From positions 1 to 54,694 of the forward strand of contig JAIORA010000051.1 in the NCBI GenBank assembly GCA_021108375.1: 54,694 bases of DNA, written 5' to 3'. Below, one piece after another: positions 1-8,175 of this stretch; position 1 is the first letter of the stretch, and each line of letters starts with the position of its first letter. This DNA is from Anaerohalosphaeraceae bacterium. GTDB taxonomy: Bacteria > Planctomycetota > Phycisphaerae > Sedimentisphaerales > UBA12454. The notes beneath the pieces are model-generated. The model was not told the DNA's origin and did not search any database. It saw only the letters and a program-made list of their open reading frames with translations. A program made the translations under genes and the position numbers.

Positions 1-2
1 AA

Positions 3-2399
3 ATGGAAAATATGAATCTTGTCGATATAGTAAGTATAGAGCCTTATTTCAATAACGAGCATTCGGACTCGCCCGATACGCCTTTCGAGTTTGAGCTGCC
101 GGAAACTATCGGGATTCTGCCGGTACGAAATGCTGTTATCTTTCCCGGTACAGTAACGCCGTTAGCGGTCGGGAGGCAAAAGAGCCGAAAGCTCCTGGAA
201 GAAATTGAGCCTAACCAAACAATCATAGGCCTTGTAACTCAGAAAAATCCCAAGACGGAATCGCCCACACTCAAAGACCTTTACAACGTTGGTATCGCCG
301 CATCAGTACTGAAAGTGGTTAAAATGCCGCAAGGCACAGCCAACGTAATAGTTCACGGCCTTTTGCGATTTCGGATAATCGAACTCGTCGCCACGAGGCC
401 CTACCTCAAAGCACGGGTCGAACCTCTGGTAGCAAAAACGAGGATGACGAAAAAACTAATCGCCCTAATGGTGAGCGTTCGCAATACGGCAGGCAAAGTA
501 ATATCCCTTAGTCCAAACGTGCCGGAAGAGGCGGCGATTCTGCTGGAAAATATCGAGTCGCCATCAGCGATGGCGGACTTTCTGGCGGCGAACTTACCAA
601 TACCGGTCGCAGAAAAACAGCTCCTTTTGGAAGAACTCCATCCGCAAAAGCGGCTGGAAAAAGTTTCACTTGCCCTGCTTGAACAGCTCGAAGTACTCGA
701 AATGAGCCATAAAATTCAGGGACAGGTCAGGCAGACTATCGAAAAGAATCAGCGGGAATACTTTTTGCAGGAACAGCTTAAAGCTATTCAGACTGAGCTT
801 GGCCAGGACGACCGTAAGACCGAGGAAATCAGCGAGATTGCCAAAAAAATCAAGGCCGCTAAAATGCCCGAAAAAGTTGAGGCCGAGGCGATACGAGAGC
901 TTGACAGGATGTCAAAGACCCCGATGGTCTCGCCCGACTATAGTGTTATAAGAACATATCTGGAATGGGTTTGTGAGTTGCCCTGGTCAAAAAGCACCAT
1001 CGAATCGCTCGATATTCGAAAGGCTCAGAAGATTCTCAATATTGACCATTACGGCCTTGAAAAAATCAAAAAGCGAGTCCTCGAATTTCTCGCTGTTCGC
1101 AAGCTCAACCCTGCCGGCAAGAGTCCGATACTCTGCTTCGTCGGCCCGCCGGGAGTGGGCAAAACCAGTCTCGGAAAATCAATCGCCAGAGCTGCCAACA
1201 GAAAGTTCATCAGGATTTCGCTCGGCGGAATACGTGATGAGGCAGATATTCGCGGACACAGGAGAACTTACATCGGAGCACTGCCGGGCAGAGTTTTGCA
1301 GGAGCTTAGAAAATGCCAGTCAAACAATCCTGTTTTTATGCTGGACGAGCTTGACAAAATCGGCGCAGATTTTCGGGGCGACCCGGCAAGTGCGCTTTTG
1401 GAAGTACTCGACCCGGAACAGAACAACACATTTAGCGACCATTACCTCGACCAGCCTTTTGACCTGTCGCGCACGATGTTCATCGGTACGGCCAATTATA
1501 CCGAACCAATCCCGCCGGCACTTATGGACAGGATGGAAATAATAGAACTGCCGGGCTATACTGAAAACGAAAAACTCAATATCGCTAAAAAGTATCTCGT
1601 TGGGCGACAGTTGAAGGAAAACGGCCTTAAAAAAAGTCAGTTGAAAATAAGTGACCCCGCCCTGCTCGAAATAATCCACAGCTACAGCTCCGAAGCGGGG
1701 GTACGAAACCTCGAAAGAAATATCGCAGCGATATGCAGAACAGTTGCGACAAAAATCGCAAAAGGCTCGAAACTGAAATTCACCATAACCCCCGCAAGTC
1801 TGCACAAAATACTTGGGCCCGTGCGCTACGAATCGGAGCTGGCGATGCGCACCGCAACTCCGGGGGTGGTTACCGGCCTGGCATATACGCCCTCCGGCGG
1901 GGAAATTTTGTTCATCGAAACCGCCACAATGAACGGAAAAGGCGAACTCATACTCACCGGCCAAATCGGCGATGTAATGAAAGAATCGGCCCAGACGGCA
2001 ATGTCGGTAGTTAAAGAAAATGCGGCTAAATTGAAAATCGATGCGGCAAAATTCCAGAAGCACGATTTCCATATCCACGTTCCGGCTGGAGCCGTTCCGA
2101 AAGACGGGCCAAGCGCAGGTGCCGCGATGTTTACCTCAATTGTCTCACTACTCAGCGGTAAAGCAGCCAAGACCGATGTGGCGATGACCGGCGAAATAAC
2201 GCTTAAAGGGCTCATCCTGCCGATAGGCGGACTCAAAGAAAAGGTACTCGCGGCAAAACGGGCGGGAATAAAAACCATTATCCTGCCGTTCCGTAACAAA
2301 AAGGATATAACGGAAGTGCCGGCAGAGGCGAAAGCGGGTATGAAATTCATCTATGTAAAAAATGCGGTCGATGTGCTAAAGGCGGCACTGGAAAACTGA
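3..2399 (+). CDS. lon: Lon, ATP-dependent serine protease
   Basis: Cytoplasmic AAA+ protease that unfolds and degrades misfolded and regulatory proteins. The order is standard: N-terminal substrate-binding domain (about residues 34-230), coiled-coil linker, AAA+ module with Walker A GPPGVGKTS (K387) and Walker B FMLDELDK, then the protease domain. The catalytic dyad is visible as S704 in DGPSAG and K747 in GGLKEK. Their 43-residue spacing equals that of E. coli S679/K722. The length of 798 aa is normal for LonA. The first ATG is only 2 bases from the window edge, so the true start could lie upstream; an alternative ATG is at 12. It is followed by a repeat-rich spacer and is convergent with rsmH. 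Confidence 0.97.
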   Translation: MENMNLVDIVSIEPYFNNEHSDSPDTPFEFELPETIGILPVRNAVIFPGTVTPLAVGRQKSRKLLEEIEPNQTIIGLVTQKNPKTESPTLKDLYNVGIAASVLKVVKMPQGTANVIVHGLLRFRIIELVATRPYLKARVEPLVAKTRMTKKLIALMVSVRNTAGKVISLSPNVPEEAAILLENIESPSAMADFLAANLPIPVAEKQLLLEELHPQKRLEKVSLALLEQLEVLEMSHKIQGQVRQTIEKNQREYFLQEQLKAIQTELGQDDRKTEEISEIAKKIKAAKMPEKVEAEAIRELDRMSKTPMVSPDYSVIRTYLEWVCELPWSKSTIESLDIRKAQKILNIDHYGLEKIKKRVLEFLAVRKLNPAGKSPILCFVGPPGVGKTSLGKSIARAANRKFIRISLGGIRDEADIRGHRRTYIGALPGRVLQELRKCQSNNPVFMLDELDKIGADFRGDPASALLEVLDPEQNNTFSDHYLDQPFDLSRTMFIGTANYTEPIPPALMDRMEIIELPGYTENEKLNIAKKYLVGRQLKENGLKKSQLKISDPALLEIIHSYSSEAGVRNLERNIAAICRTVATKIAKGSKLKFTITPASLHKILGPVRYESELAMRTATPGVVTGLAYTPSGGEILFIETATMNGKGELILTGQIGDVMKESAQTAMSVVKENAAKLKIDAAKFQKHDFHIHVPAGAVPKDGPSAGAAMFTSIVSLLSGKAAKTDVAMTGEITLKGLILPIGGLKEKVLAAKRAGIKTIILPFRNKKDITEVPAEAKAGMKFIYVKNAVDVLKAALEN

Positions 2400-2420
2400 A
2401 AAAATAGCCACGAATTATTT

Positions 2421-2739
2421 AGACACAGATTTCACTGATTACACAGATTTTAAAAAAGTAAAAAACTGGATACCCGCGAAAGCGGGTATGACAAAGTCAG
2501 TAGGTATGATTGATTAAGATGTGAGATTGCCACGGCGATTTTCAATCGCCTCGCAATGACAACAACCTTATCCGGCCGCTTCCGCGGCTCGGCTTCTATA
2601 CGATGCGGGCGGGATAATCAATTCGCAAAACAAACCCCGGCAAACAAGTTGCCAAGGCTAATGGTGATGGGAAAGCAATAAAAAATCCGTGCAAAAAAAC
2701 ATTCCGGCGACTTACGTCGCTCGGCTTTTAGGCGATGCG
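2421..2739. repeat. Cluster of short palindromic and dispersed repeats downstream of lon
   Basis: The 386-bp spacer 2400-2785 holds no convincing gene. Its parts recur elsewhere in the window. A 12-bp-type 'cacagatt' array lies at 2421-2452. A perfect hairpin ATACCCGC-GAAA-GCGGGTAT lies at 2470-2489. A 45-bp unit at 2523-2567 is nearly identical to 5126-5170. Copies of a 'CCGG-stem-CTCGGCTTCTATGCGATG' unit lie at 2571-2605 and 2701-2739. A 'CCCCGGCAAACAAGTTGCC' unit near 2635-2661 recurs at 3957. Between the copies the hairpin stems change sequence but remain self-complementary. Confidence 0.8.
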
Positions 2740-2785
2740 AATAAATAAACTTTTGCGAAAGCGGGTATGGCAACATATTATTTTA

Positions 2786-3859
2786 TCAGGCCTTGACAGC
2801 CCAGCGGAATTTTGCGGACGAACTCCTCGGATTAGCCTGAATCTCTTTCCTCCGTGGCGTTATCGCGTTCTTCTCGGCAAAACTATATACGCCATCAGCT
2901 ACGCCCTGCCGAAAAGCTCGCTTTACGAGGCGGTCTTCCCCTGAATGAAAACTTATTATGCCAACACGTCCACCCGGCCTCAAACAATCCGGTGCGGTAC
3001 GAAGCAACTCTTTAAGCGCACCAAGCTCATCATTTACCAGAATTCGCAGAGCCTGAAATGTTCTGGCGGCAGGGTGAAGCGAGCTGAACCTTGAATCCTT
3101 CTGCTGCTTTTTCCAACTCTGTACGGTAAAACCCTTAACGGCAAAGACCAATCGGACGAGCTGGGAGACCTGCGTAATTGGCTCGGCCTTTCGCTGGTTA
3201 ACGAGCATCTGAGCAATAAGCTCGTGAGCGGGTTCATCAGAAAATTCCCATAAAGCGGCAGACAATTCTTCACGGGACAGACTCGCGAGCAAATCGCTGC
3301 CGGTACTCTTTAGTCTTTTGTCCATTCGCATATCGAGCGGGCCGTCATTTTTATAACTTATGCCCCTGTCAGGGTTATCGACCTGCATACTCGATACGCC
3401 AATATCAGCGAAAATAATATCGCAGCCATCGGGAGCGACTTCGGTAATAATTTTTGAAACGCCCGCAAAGTTACTGTGGTGGAAACTTATTTTTGCTTTT
3501 GCTTTGCTGAACCTTTTACGAGTTTTTTTGAGTTCGTCGCCATCCCGGTCAATGCCTATCAGAAGGCCGTCAGGGCCGATACGTTTTATCAACTGCTTTG
3601 CGTGGCCACCATAGCCTAAGGTGCAATCGACAACTATCGAGCCGGGGGAAGGTTTTAAAAAAGCGATAATCTCATCGGTCAGAACCGGGATGTGTGTGCC
3701 GGCAGGCGTTTTGCCCCTGGCCCGCAGGTGCGTACGGAGAGCGGGATGGGAATCGATGTTACGCTCCTTGTATTTCTGGCTGAACTTTTTCGGATGCGTG
3801 CCGCTATACCGAACTCGCCGGCGAGGCTTATTGTCATTGGATTCATCTGGTTTATTCAT
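2786..3859 (-). CDS. rsmH: RsmH (MraW), 16S rRNA m4C1402 N4-methyltransferase
   Basis: SAM-dependent methyltransferase that N4-methylates C1402 in the ribosomal decoding centre. Family hallmarks are HIPVLTDE (from residue 56), LGYGGHA (81-87), DIGVSSMQVD (from 152), DGPLDMRMD (172-180) and, near the C-terminus, ISFHSGEDR and NPRSSSAKFRWA. The usual SFHSLEDR has Gly for Leu here. About 55 basic residues precede the normal start of the family. They may be a lineage-specific RNA-binding tail, or the start may lie further in. The gene stands alone rather than next to ftsL/ftsI/mur genes, as it does in bacteria that have lost the classical dcw cluster. Confidence 0.95.
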   Translation of the reverse strand: MNKPDESNDNKPRRRVRYSGTHPKKFSQKYKERNIDSHPALRTHLRARGKTPAGTHIPVLTDEIIAFLKPSPGSIVVDCTLGYGGHAKQLIKRIGPDGLLIGIDRDGDELKKTRKRFSKAKAKISFHHSNFAGVSKIITEVAPDGCDIIFADIGVSSMQVDNPDRGISYKNDGPLDMRMDKRLKSTGSDLLASLSREELSAALWEFSDEPAHELIAQMLVNQRKAEPITQVSQLVRLVFAVKGFTVQSWKKQQKDSRFSSLHPAARTFQALRILVNDELGALKELLRTAPDCLRPGGRVGIISFHSGEDRLVKRAFRQGVADGVYSFAEKNAITPRRKEIQANPRSSSAKFRWAVKA

Positions 3860-3914
3860 ATCAGGCTCTAATCATATTACAGGCAATCTGTGAGTCAAGG
3901 GCGAAATTGCGGTA

Positions 3915-3943
3915 TTGACATTTGAGACCAATAAAAGTACACT
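3915..3943 (+). promoter_or_regulatory. Sigma70-type promoter for the RNase Z-like gene
   Basis: TTGACA at 3915-3920, a 17-nt spacer, then TACACT at 3938-3943. The -35 box is perfect and the -10 box matches at 4 of 6 positions. The predicted start near 3950 gives a leader of about 93 nt that contains two of the dispersed repeats. Seen in sequence only. Confidence 0.5.
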
Positions 3944-3956
3944 GTTTATGGATGTA

Positions 3957-4021
3957 AACCCCGGCAAACAAGTTGCCGAGGCTAAATAAAAGATTCCCGT
4001 TTTCACGGGAATGACAAAGTC
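3957..4021. repeat. Two dispersed repeat units in the 5' leader
   Basis: A 'CCCCGGCAAACAAGTTGCC' unit (also near 2635) is directly followed by the hairpin ATTCCCGT-TTTC-ACGGGAAT (3993-4012) and ATGACAAAGTC. The same tail follows the hairpins at 2470 and 5082. The stem differs from those copies by compensating changes. It resembles the widespread ATTCCC-N8-GGGAAT repeat type (for example dRS3 in Neisseria), which may be convergence. Confidence 0.75.
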
Positions 4022-4042
4022 GTTTTAAATAAAGAATAAATA

Positions 4043-4888
4043 ATGCCAAGTCATAATCTTTCGACAATCAATATCGATGGTCTGGAACTGCTGGGCTATT
4101 CAGTGGCAGGTGAGGAAACCGTTATCGGCGTACCGCAACTGAACGTCTGTTTCGATATAGGAAAAGCACCCGACCAACTAATCAGTATCAGCAATCTGCT
4201 GCTTACGCACGGACATATGGACCACGCGGCGGGAATCGCTTATTACCTTTCGCACAGGAAATTTTGCGGGCAAAAGCCGGGCGTAGTTCTGACTCCGGAA
4301 AATACTATCGAGCCTATAAAGCAAATCCTAATGGCCTGGGGAACGCTTGACGGCAATCATATACCGGCAGAGCTGGTAGGTATGAGGCCGGGCGATGAAT
4401 ATAAAATAAAGCCTAACCTGCTCGCGCGGGCCTTTGCGACAAAACATAACCGAGGCTCGCTGGGATATACGATTATCGAAACAAAGAATAAGCTAAAGCC
4501 GGAATATTGCGGTTTGCGCGGGCCTGAAATAGTAAAGCTAAAGAAACAAAATGTTACGATAGACTACCCTGTCGAGGACCCGATAGTAACGTATCTGGGC
4601 GATACCAAAAAAGGGGGATTTATCGAACTGGATTTTGTGGCAAAAAGCAAAATCCTAATCGCTGAATGCACCTTCGTAGTCGATGAGCATATCGGCAGAG
4701 CAGAAGCAGGGAATCATATGCACGTTGATGAGTTCGTTGAAATGATAGACGGCTTTGAGAACCAGCACATAATAATAACACATTTGAGCCAGCGGACATT
4801 CATCGGCCAGGCGAAAAAAGTTCTCAAAGAAAAACTCAGCAAAGAACAATACGAAAAAACCATCTTACTAATGGACAGGCGTAAATAG
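4043..4888 (+). CDS. RNase Z-like metallo-beta-lactamase-fold hydrolase
   Basis: Predicted Zn-dependent phosphodiesterase of the RNase Z/ElaC branch. The metal motif THGHMDHAAG (residues 55-64) gives H56, H58, D60 and H61. Further ligand candidates are the Asp in YLGDTKKGG and the His in IIITHLSQRT. The segment ATKHNRGSLGYTI matches the RNase Z 'H-x-x-x-S-x-G-Y' stretch. At 281 aa it is a little shorter than typical RNase Z (about 305 aa), so true tRNA 3'-end processing is likely but not certain; a related phosphodiesterase role is possible. It has its own promoter at 3915-3943 and appears monocistronic. Confidence 0.8.
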   Translation: MPSHNLSTINIDGLELLGYSVAGEETVIGVPQLNVCFDIGKAPDQLISISNLLLTHGHMDHAAGIAYYLSHRKFCGQKPGVVLTPENTIEPIKQILMAWGTLDGNHIPAELVGMRPGDEYKIKPNLLARAFATKHNRGSLGYTIIETKNKLKPEYCGLRGPEIVKLKKQNVTIDYPVEDPIVTYLGDTKKGGFIELDFVAKSKILIAECTFVVDEHIGRAEAGNHMHVDEFVEMIDGFENQHIIITHLSQRTFIGQAKKVLKEKLSKEQYEKTILLMDRRK

Positions 4889-4895
4889 TAAAGAG

Positions 4896-5233
4896 TAGTT
4901 TTGAGTTTTGAGTCCTTAGTTTTGAGTTGAGGAATCGGCCTTTGGCCGAGACCGACTTATTTATTTAGACACTGATTTCACAGATTGCACTGATTAAAAA
5001 ACAAATAGCCACAGAGGACACAGAGTTCACAGAAGATTATTAACCGCGGATTACGCGGATTTTAAAAAAGTAAAAAGATGGATTCCCGCTTTCGCGGGAA
5101 TGACAAAGTCTTGTGCGAATGGGCCGAGATTGCCGCGGCGATTTTTAATCGCCTCGCAATGACAACAACCCCACATTTGTAAATGTGGGGCTAACTGTTC
5201 CGGCCGCTTACGCGGCTCGGCTACTATGCGATG
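4896..5233. repeat. Repeat mosaic between the RNase Z-like gene and the next gene
   Basis: The gene-free stretch 4889-5323 contains, in order: a 'TTTTGAG' simple repeat (about 4898-4931); a 12-bp-type 'gatttcacagatt / cacagaggacacag / gcggattacgcg' array (about 4968-5066); hairpin ATTCCCGC-TTTC-GCGGGAAT (5082-5101); a 45-bp unit at 5126-5170 that differs from 2523-2567 by about two bases; a palindrome CCCCACATTT-GT-AAATGTGGGG in reverse orientation (5169-5195, also at 42,796); and a CCGG/GCGATG unit (5198-5233). No ORF with homology is visible. Confidence 0.8.
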
Positions 5234-5260
5234 TGAAAGATGTAAACAATTTTTGCGCAT

Positions 5261-5290
5261 AAAAAAAGCCCCGGCTTTGGCGACCGGAGC
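5261..5290 (-). terminator. Rho-independent terminator
   Basis: Read on the minus strand: stem GCTCCGG / CCGGGGC (one mismatch), 9-nt loop, then seven T residues. It lies 33 bp after the stop of the 115-aa gene at 5324 and should end the two-gene minus-strand unit. Confidence 0.8.
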
Positions 5291-5323
5291 GGTAAAAATG
5301 TAATTTGTTTTAATAGCCCCAAT

Positions 5324-5671
5324 TCAACTTTTCACCTCGGCGAACATCGAATCCTGCAACTCATCTAAAGAACAAGGTTCTTCAACCTTGCGATACCCCA
5401 TAGCTTTTATCACTTCCAAAACCTCTGTCCACGTAGGAAAAGGCTTCTGGTTGACTTTCTTATATTCATCAATAGCTATCAAAAACTGGAATTGCTCATC
5501 ACTCATTTGCCCTTCTTCGGCACAGCGGCGGTCTTCAGTGCGTCTCTTGCCCGGGCCTCTACGACGGTCAAGCCCTAAACGCCTGTCAACAACAGAGCTT
5601 TTTCTATTCTGAGAACTTTGCTCTCTCGCGTCTGAAAAACAATTATCCTTATCTGATTCGTATTCGCTCAC
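5324..5671 (-). CDS. Small protein with arginine-rich linker, function unknown
   Basis: 115 aa. An acidic N-terminus (1-20) is followed by a very basic DRRLGLDRRRGPGKRR stretch with spaced DRR triplets (about residues 29-49). The C-terminal half (56-97) is predicted mostly helical and includes PFPTWTEVLEVIKAMGYRKV. I associate this C-terminal pattern with conserved planctomycete proteins of unknown role; that is recall and was not searched. The basic patch could bind nucleic acid or a phosphorylated partner. It lies 48 bp after the DUF2007-like gene on the same strand and ahead of a strong terminator, so the two are probably one operon. Confidence 0.7.
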   Translation of the reverse strand: MSEYESDKDNCFSDAREQSSQNRKSSVVDRRLGLDRRRGPGKRRTEDRRCAEEGQMSDEQFQFLIAIDEYKKVNQKPFPTWTEVLEVIKAMGYRKVEEPCSLDELQDSMFAEVKS

Positions 5672-5719
5672 TTTTGAAAGCCTTTATTAATCATTATCGT
5701 TATCGTGTCTTCGGCAAAA

Positions 5720-6067
5720 TCAATAATCTTCATCACTAGGTCCGAAATCATCGTCATCGTCGTCAAAATGATTGTCTTCCCGGCTGTAATCATCTGTGTC
5801 GTTAAAGGCATCGTCAAGAAAACCATCAAGCTGCTGCTGAGATTCGATAATCTCCTGAGCCTGCTCCAGATAATTTTCCGGAACCATAACCGCAATACCT
5901 ATAATAGCCGACGAATAACTCCTCTGTGTCGCAGTTACCGCGGGAATGTCGTTTTTGGCGAGAATCTCTTTGTACTCTTTGGCTAAGTCCATATCATCTG
6001 CAATGGCAACGGTGATATACTCAGCCAAAGCCGAACGCTCTTTACTCATATCATCACTGTAGGTCAT
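5720..6067 (-). CDS. DUF2007-like small protein with acidic tail
   Basis: 115 aa from the chosen ATG. The core AEYITVAIADDMDLAKEYKEI through VMVPENYLEQAQEII resembles the DUF2007 'putative signal transducing protein' fold (a small ferredoxin-like domain). The C-terminal 35 residues are strongly acidic, including a run of six Asp. The open frame continues upstream to a TTG at 6157. I chose the ATG at 6067 because AGGA lies 9 nt before it and the known fold begins just after it; an ATG at 6097 is also possible. It is divergent from the histone-like gene. Confidence 0.65.
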   Translation of the reverse strand: MTYSDDMSKERSALAEYITVAIADDMDLAKEYKEILAKNDIPAVTATQRSYSSAIIGIAVMVPENYLEQAQEIIESQQQLDGFLDDAFNDTDDYSREDNHFDDDDDDFGPSDEDY

Positions 6068-6308
6068 AATCTTTATTCCTGAATAGCCTTGTACCATTAA
6101 GACGTTATTAACAGTTTCGTCAAAAATCGAAGGCAAAATAACCACAAATTTGGTCAAAATGATGTTATAAGTGTGAAATTTTGATGTTTAAGCAATTTTT
6201 TTATTGCAAAACGTCTGATAAGTAATCAGAATGCTATCAAATGACGGCATTATCGTAAATGGACTGTCAAAAAGGAATGTTTCTTTTATTTACATGGAGG
6301 CTTAGATT

Positions 6309-6512
6309 ATGGCAAAGAAAAAAGCAACAAAGAAAACAAGAGAATCTCTTATCGTGGCAAGCAAGGTTAAAGCCTATATCAAAAGCAAAAAGATGATGAC
6401 CTCATCTGACGCTTTGGGCGCACTGAGCGAACAGGTTTACGGTATGCTCGATGCGGCAATCGTCCGCACAAAAGCCAACAAGAGGAGCACTGTCAAGCCA
6501 CAGGATCTTTAA
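6309..6512 (+). CDS. Bacterial histone-fold DNA-binding protein
   Basis: 67 aa. A Lys-rich start (residues 2-9) is followed by helix 1 (about 12-26, ESLIVASKVKAYIKSK), long helix 2 (about 32-58) and the loop RSTVKPQDL. That loop matches the (R)KTVK-x-(E/D)D(I/L) signature of archaeal and bacterial histones. The protein ends almost at once after this motif, so helix 3 is very short or absent. GGAGG lies 8 nt before the ATG. It is monocistronic, with a terminator directly after it. Small size, high charge and single-gene transcription suit an abundant nucleoid protein. Family assignment is by motif; the DNA-binding mode is inferred. Confidence 0.85.
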   Translation: MAKKKATKKTRESLIVASKVKAYIKSKKMMTSSDALGALSEQVYGMLDAAIVRTKANKRSTVKPQDL

Positions 6513-6540
6513 GAACGAGATTTCAAAGAAGAGTAAAGAT

Positions 6541-6577
6541 AAAACCGGCTTTTGTGATTCGCAGGGGCCGGTTTTTC
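6541..6577 (+). terminator. Rho-independent terminator of the histone-fold gene
   Basis: AAAACCGGC pairs with GCCGGTTTT around a loop of about 17 nt, followed by a T-rich tract. It lies 28 bp after the stop codon. The rest of the spacer to 6802 holds only AT-rich sequence and a small hairpin (CGGT-AAAAT-ACCG near 6750-6770). Confidence 0.75.
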
Positions 6578-6802
6578 TCTTATTTTTCACAAAAAGGGGT
6601 GTTTTAGATGATGTCAAAGTACATTCCGGACTAAATTTTACATAAAACTTCGTTTATTTTAGGTCCTATAACCGAGAGAAATAGCCAAAAACCAGCTTAG
6701 TGATACTGAGAATTTGGTTTTATAGGAACATTTATTAAACTTTAGGCCGGTAAAATACCGATTAAACCGTAAATAGGAGAGATATTTACAAAAGGGTCAG
6801 CT

Positions 6803-8137
6803 GTGAAAGTATTCATGCTTGGATGGGAGTTTCCGCCGTTTATCAGCGGAGGACTGGGAACGGCCTGCTATGGCCTTACGAAGGCAATGAGCGGGCTTGG
6901 TTTGCAGGTTTCCTTTGTACTGCCCAAGCCAATACAGGCAAAAGATTTCGCAACTCACGTCAATATGCGCAGCCCTGCCGACATCACGCTAAGAAGCCGA
7001 ACAGAATTGCTGCAGGGAAAAATGCAGGAAGAGGCTCTGCTGAAGAACGTTAAGTTTGAAACAATCGATTCCCCCCTTCAGCCTTACGCTGACCCGGAGA
7101 GCTATCGTATTGAAATAGAAGAACTTATACGACAGAAACAGTCCCACCTGAACGAAAGCTATTTTGAAGAGACTCAGTTTCATCCGGAAAAACAGTACGA
7201 TTACGGCGGTGATATGTATTCGGAAGTTCGCCGTTACGCCGGGGCAGCTGTGAGACTGGCTCTGGCTGAAGATTTTGATATTATCCACGCCCACGACTGG
7301 ATGACCTACACTGCCGGCATCGCTGTCTCGGCCGCGACCGGCAAACCGCTGGTAATACACGTGCATTCGACCGAGTTCGACCGGAGCGGCGAACACGTTA
7401 ATCAGACGATATATGATATCGAGCGGGCAGGTATGCACGCTGCCGACAAAATTATCGCAGTCAGCTACTTAACAAGGAATATAATCATCAGTCGTTATGG
7501 GGTAACCGGCGACAAGGTTGATGTTGTTTACAATGGCGTCGAAAGAAACGGAACGAGTTTCGCCAATAATAGAATCGGTATCAAAAAGAACGAAAAGATA
7601 GTACTTTTTCTCGGCAGAATCACAATGCAGAAAGGGCCGGAGTATTTTCTTGAAGCGGCTAAAAAAGTACTCAAGGTGATGGATAACGTCAAATTCGTGA
7701 TGGCCGGCTCAGGCGATATGATGAAAAGAATCATCGAAATGGCCGCGGGGATGGGGATTGGTAATAAAGTGTTGTTCACCGGCTTTTTGAGAGGCGAAGA
7801 TGTACGCAGAATTTACGAAATAGCCGATTTATACGTTATGCCGAGCGTTTCGGAGCCTTTTGGGATAGCTCCGCTGGAGGCCCTTAACAACGATGTACCC
7901 GTGCTAATCAGTAAGCAAAGCGGCGTTTCGGAAGTACTTACTCACGTTCTCAAGGTCGATTTCTGGGATGTTAAGGAAATTGCCAATAAAATAGTCGCGG
8001 TGCTGAAATACCAGCCGCTACAAATGACGCTTAAAGAACACGGCAACTTTGAGGTGCGAAAACTCAAGTGGGAAGACGCGGCGAAAAAATGCTGCGAAAT
8101 TTACGAAGATGTCCTTTACGAAACGGTATGCGTTTAG
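6803..8137 (+). CDS. Glycogen synthase-like GT-B glycosyltransferase
   Basis: 444 aa, cytoplasmic. It opens with MKVFMLGWEFPPFISGGLG, the N-terminal donor-loop motif of GT5/GT4 starch and glycogen synthases. DIIHAHDWMT, FLGRITMQKGPEYF and SEPFGIAPLEAL (E351...E359, the E-x7-E pair) follow. It is shorter than classical GlgA (about 480 aa) and nearer the archaeal-type synthases, so the donor could be UDP- or ADP-glucose. The start is GTG preceded by AAGGG. A GH57 amylase and a debranching enzyme follow on the same strand with small gaps, which points to glycogen or alpha-glucan metabolism. Sucrose or trehalose synthesis is the alternative. Confidence 0.85.
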   Translation: MKVFMLGWEFPPFISGGLGTACYGLTKAMSGLGLQVSFVLPKPIQAKDFATHVNMRSPADITLRSRTELLQGKMQEEALLKNVKFETIDSPLQPYADPESYRIEIEELIRQKQSHLNESYFEETQFHPEKQYDYGGDMYSEVRRYAGAAVRLALAEDFDIIHAHDWMTYTAGIAVSAATGKPLVIHVHSTEFDRSGEHVNQTIYDIERAGMHAADKIIAVSYLTRNIIISRYGVTGDKVDVVYNGVERNGTSFANNRIGIKKNEKIVLFLGRITMQKGPEYFLEAAKKVLKVMDNVKFVMAGSGDMMKRIIEMAAGMGIGNKVLFTGFLRGEDVRRIYEIADLYVMPSVSEPFGIAPLEALNNDVPVLISKQSGVSEVLTHVLKVDFWDVKEIANKIVAVLKYQPLQMTLKEHGNFEVRKLKWEDAAKKCCEIYEDVLYETVCV

Positions 8138-8175
8138 AAATAAAGTGTCGGGTTATTCAACAGGGGTAACGCAAA

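Noticed and set aside
973..2350. Long open frames on both strands inside lon (for example 973-1542 plus, 1320-2078 minus, 1826-2350 minus)
   Set aside because: They lie within the well-conserved lon coding frame and their translations have no recognisable motifs.
2735..2944. Open frame of 69 codons at the 3' end of rsmH
   Set aside because: It starts in a dispersed repeat and runs antisense through conserved rsmH codons.
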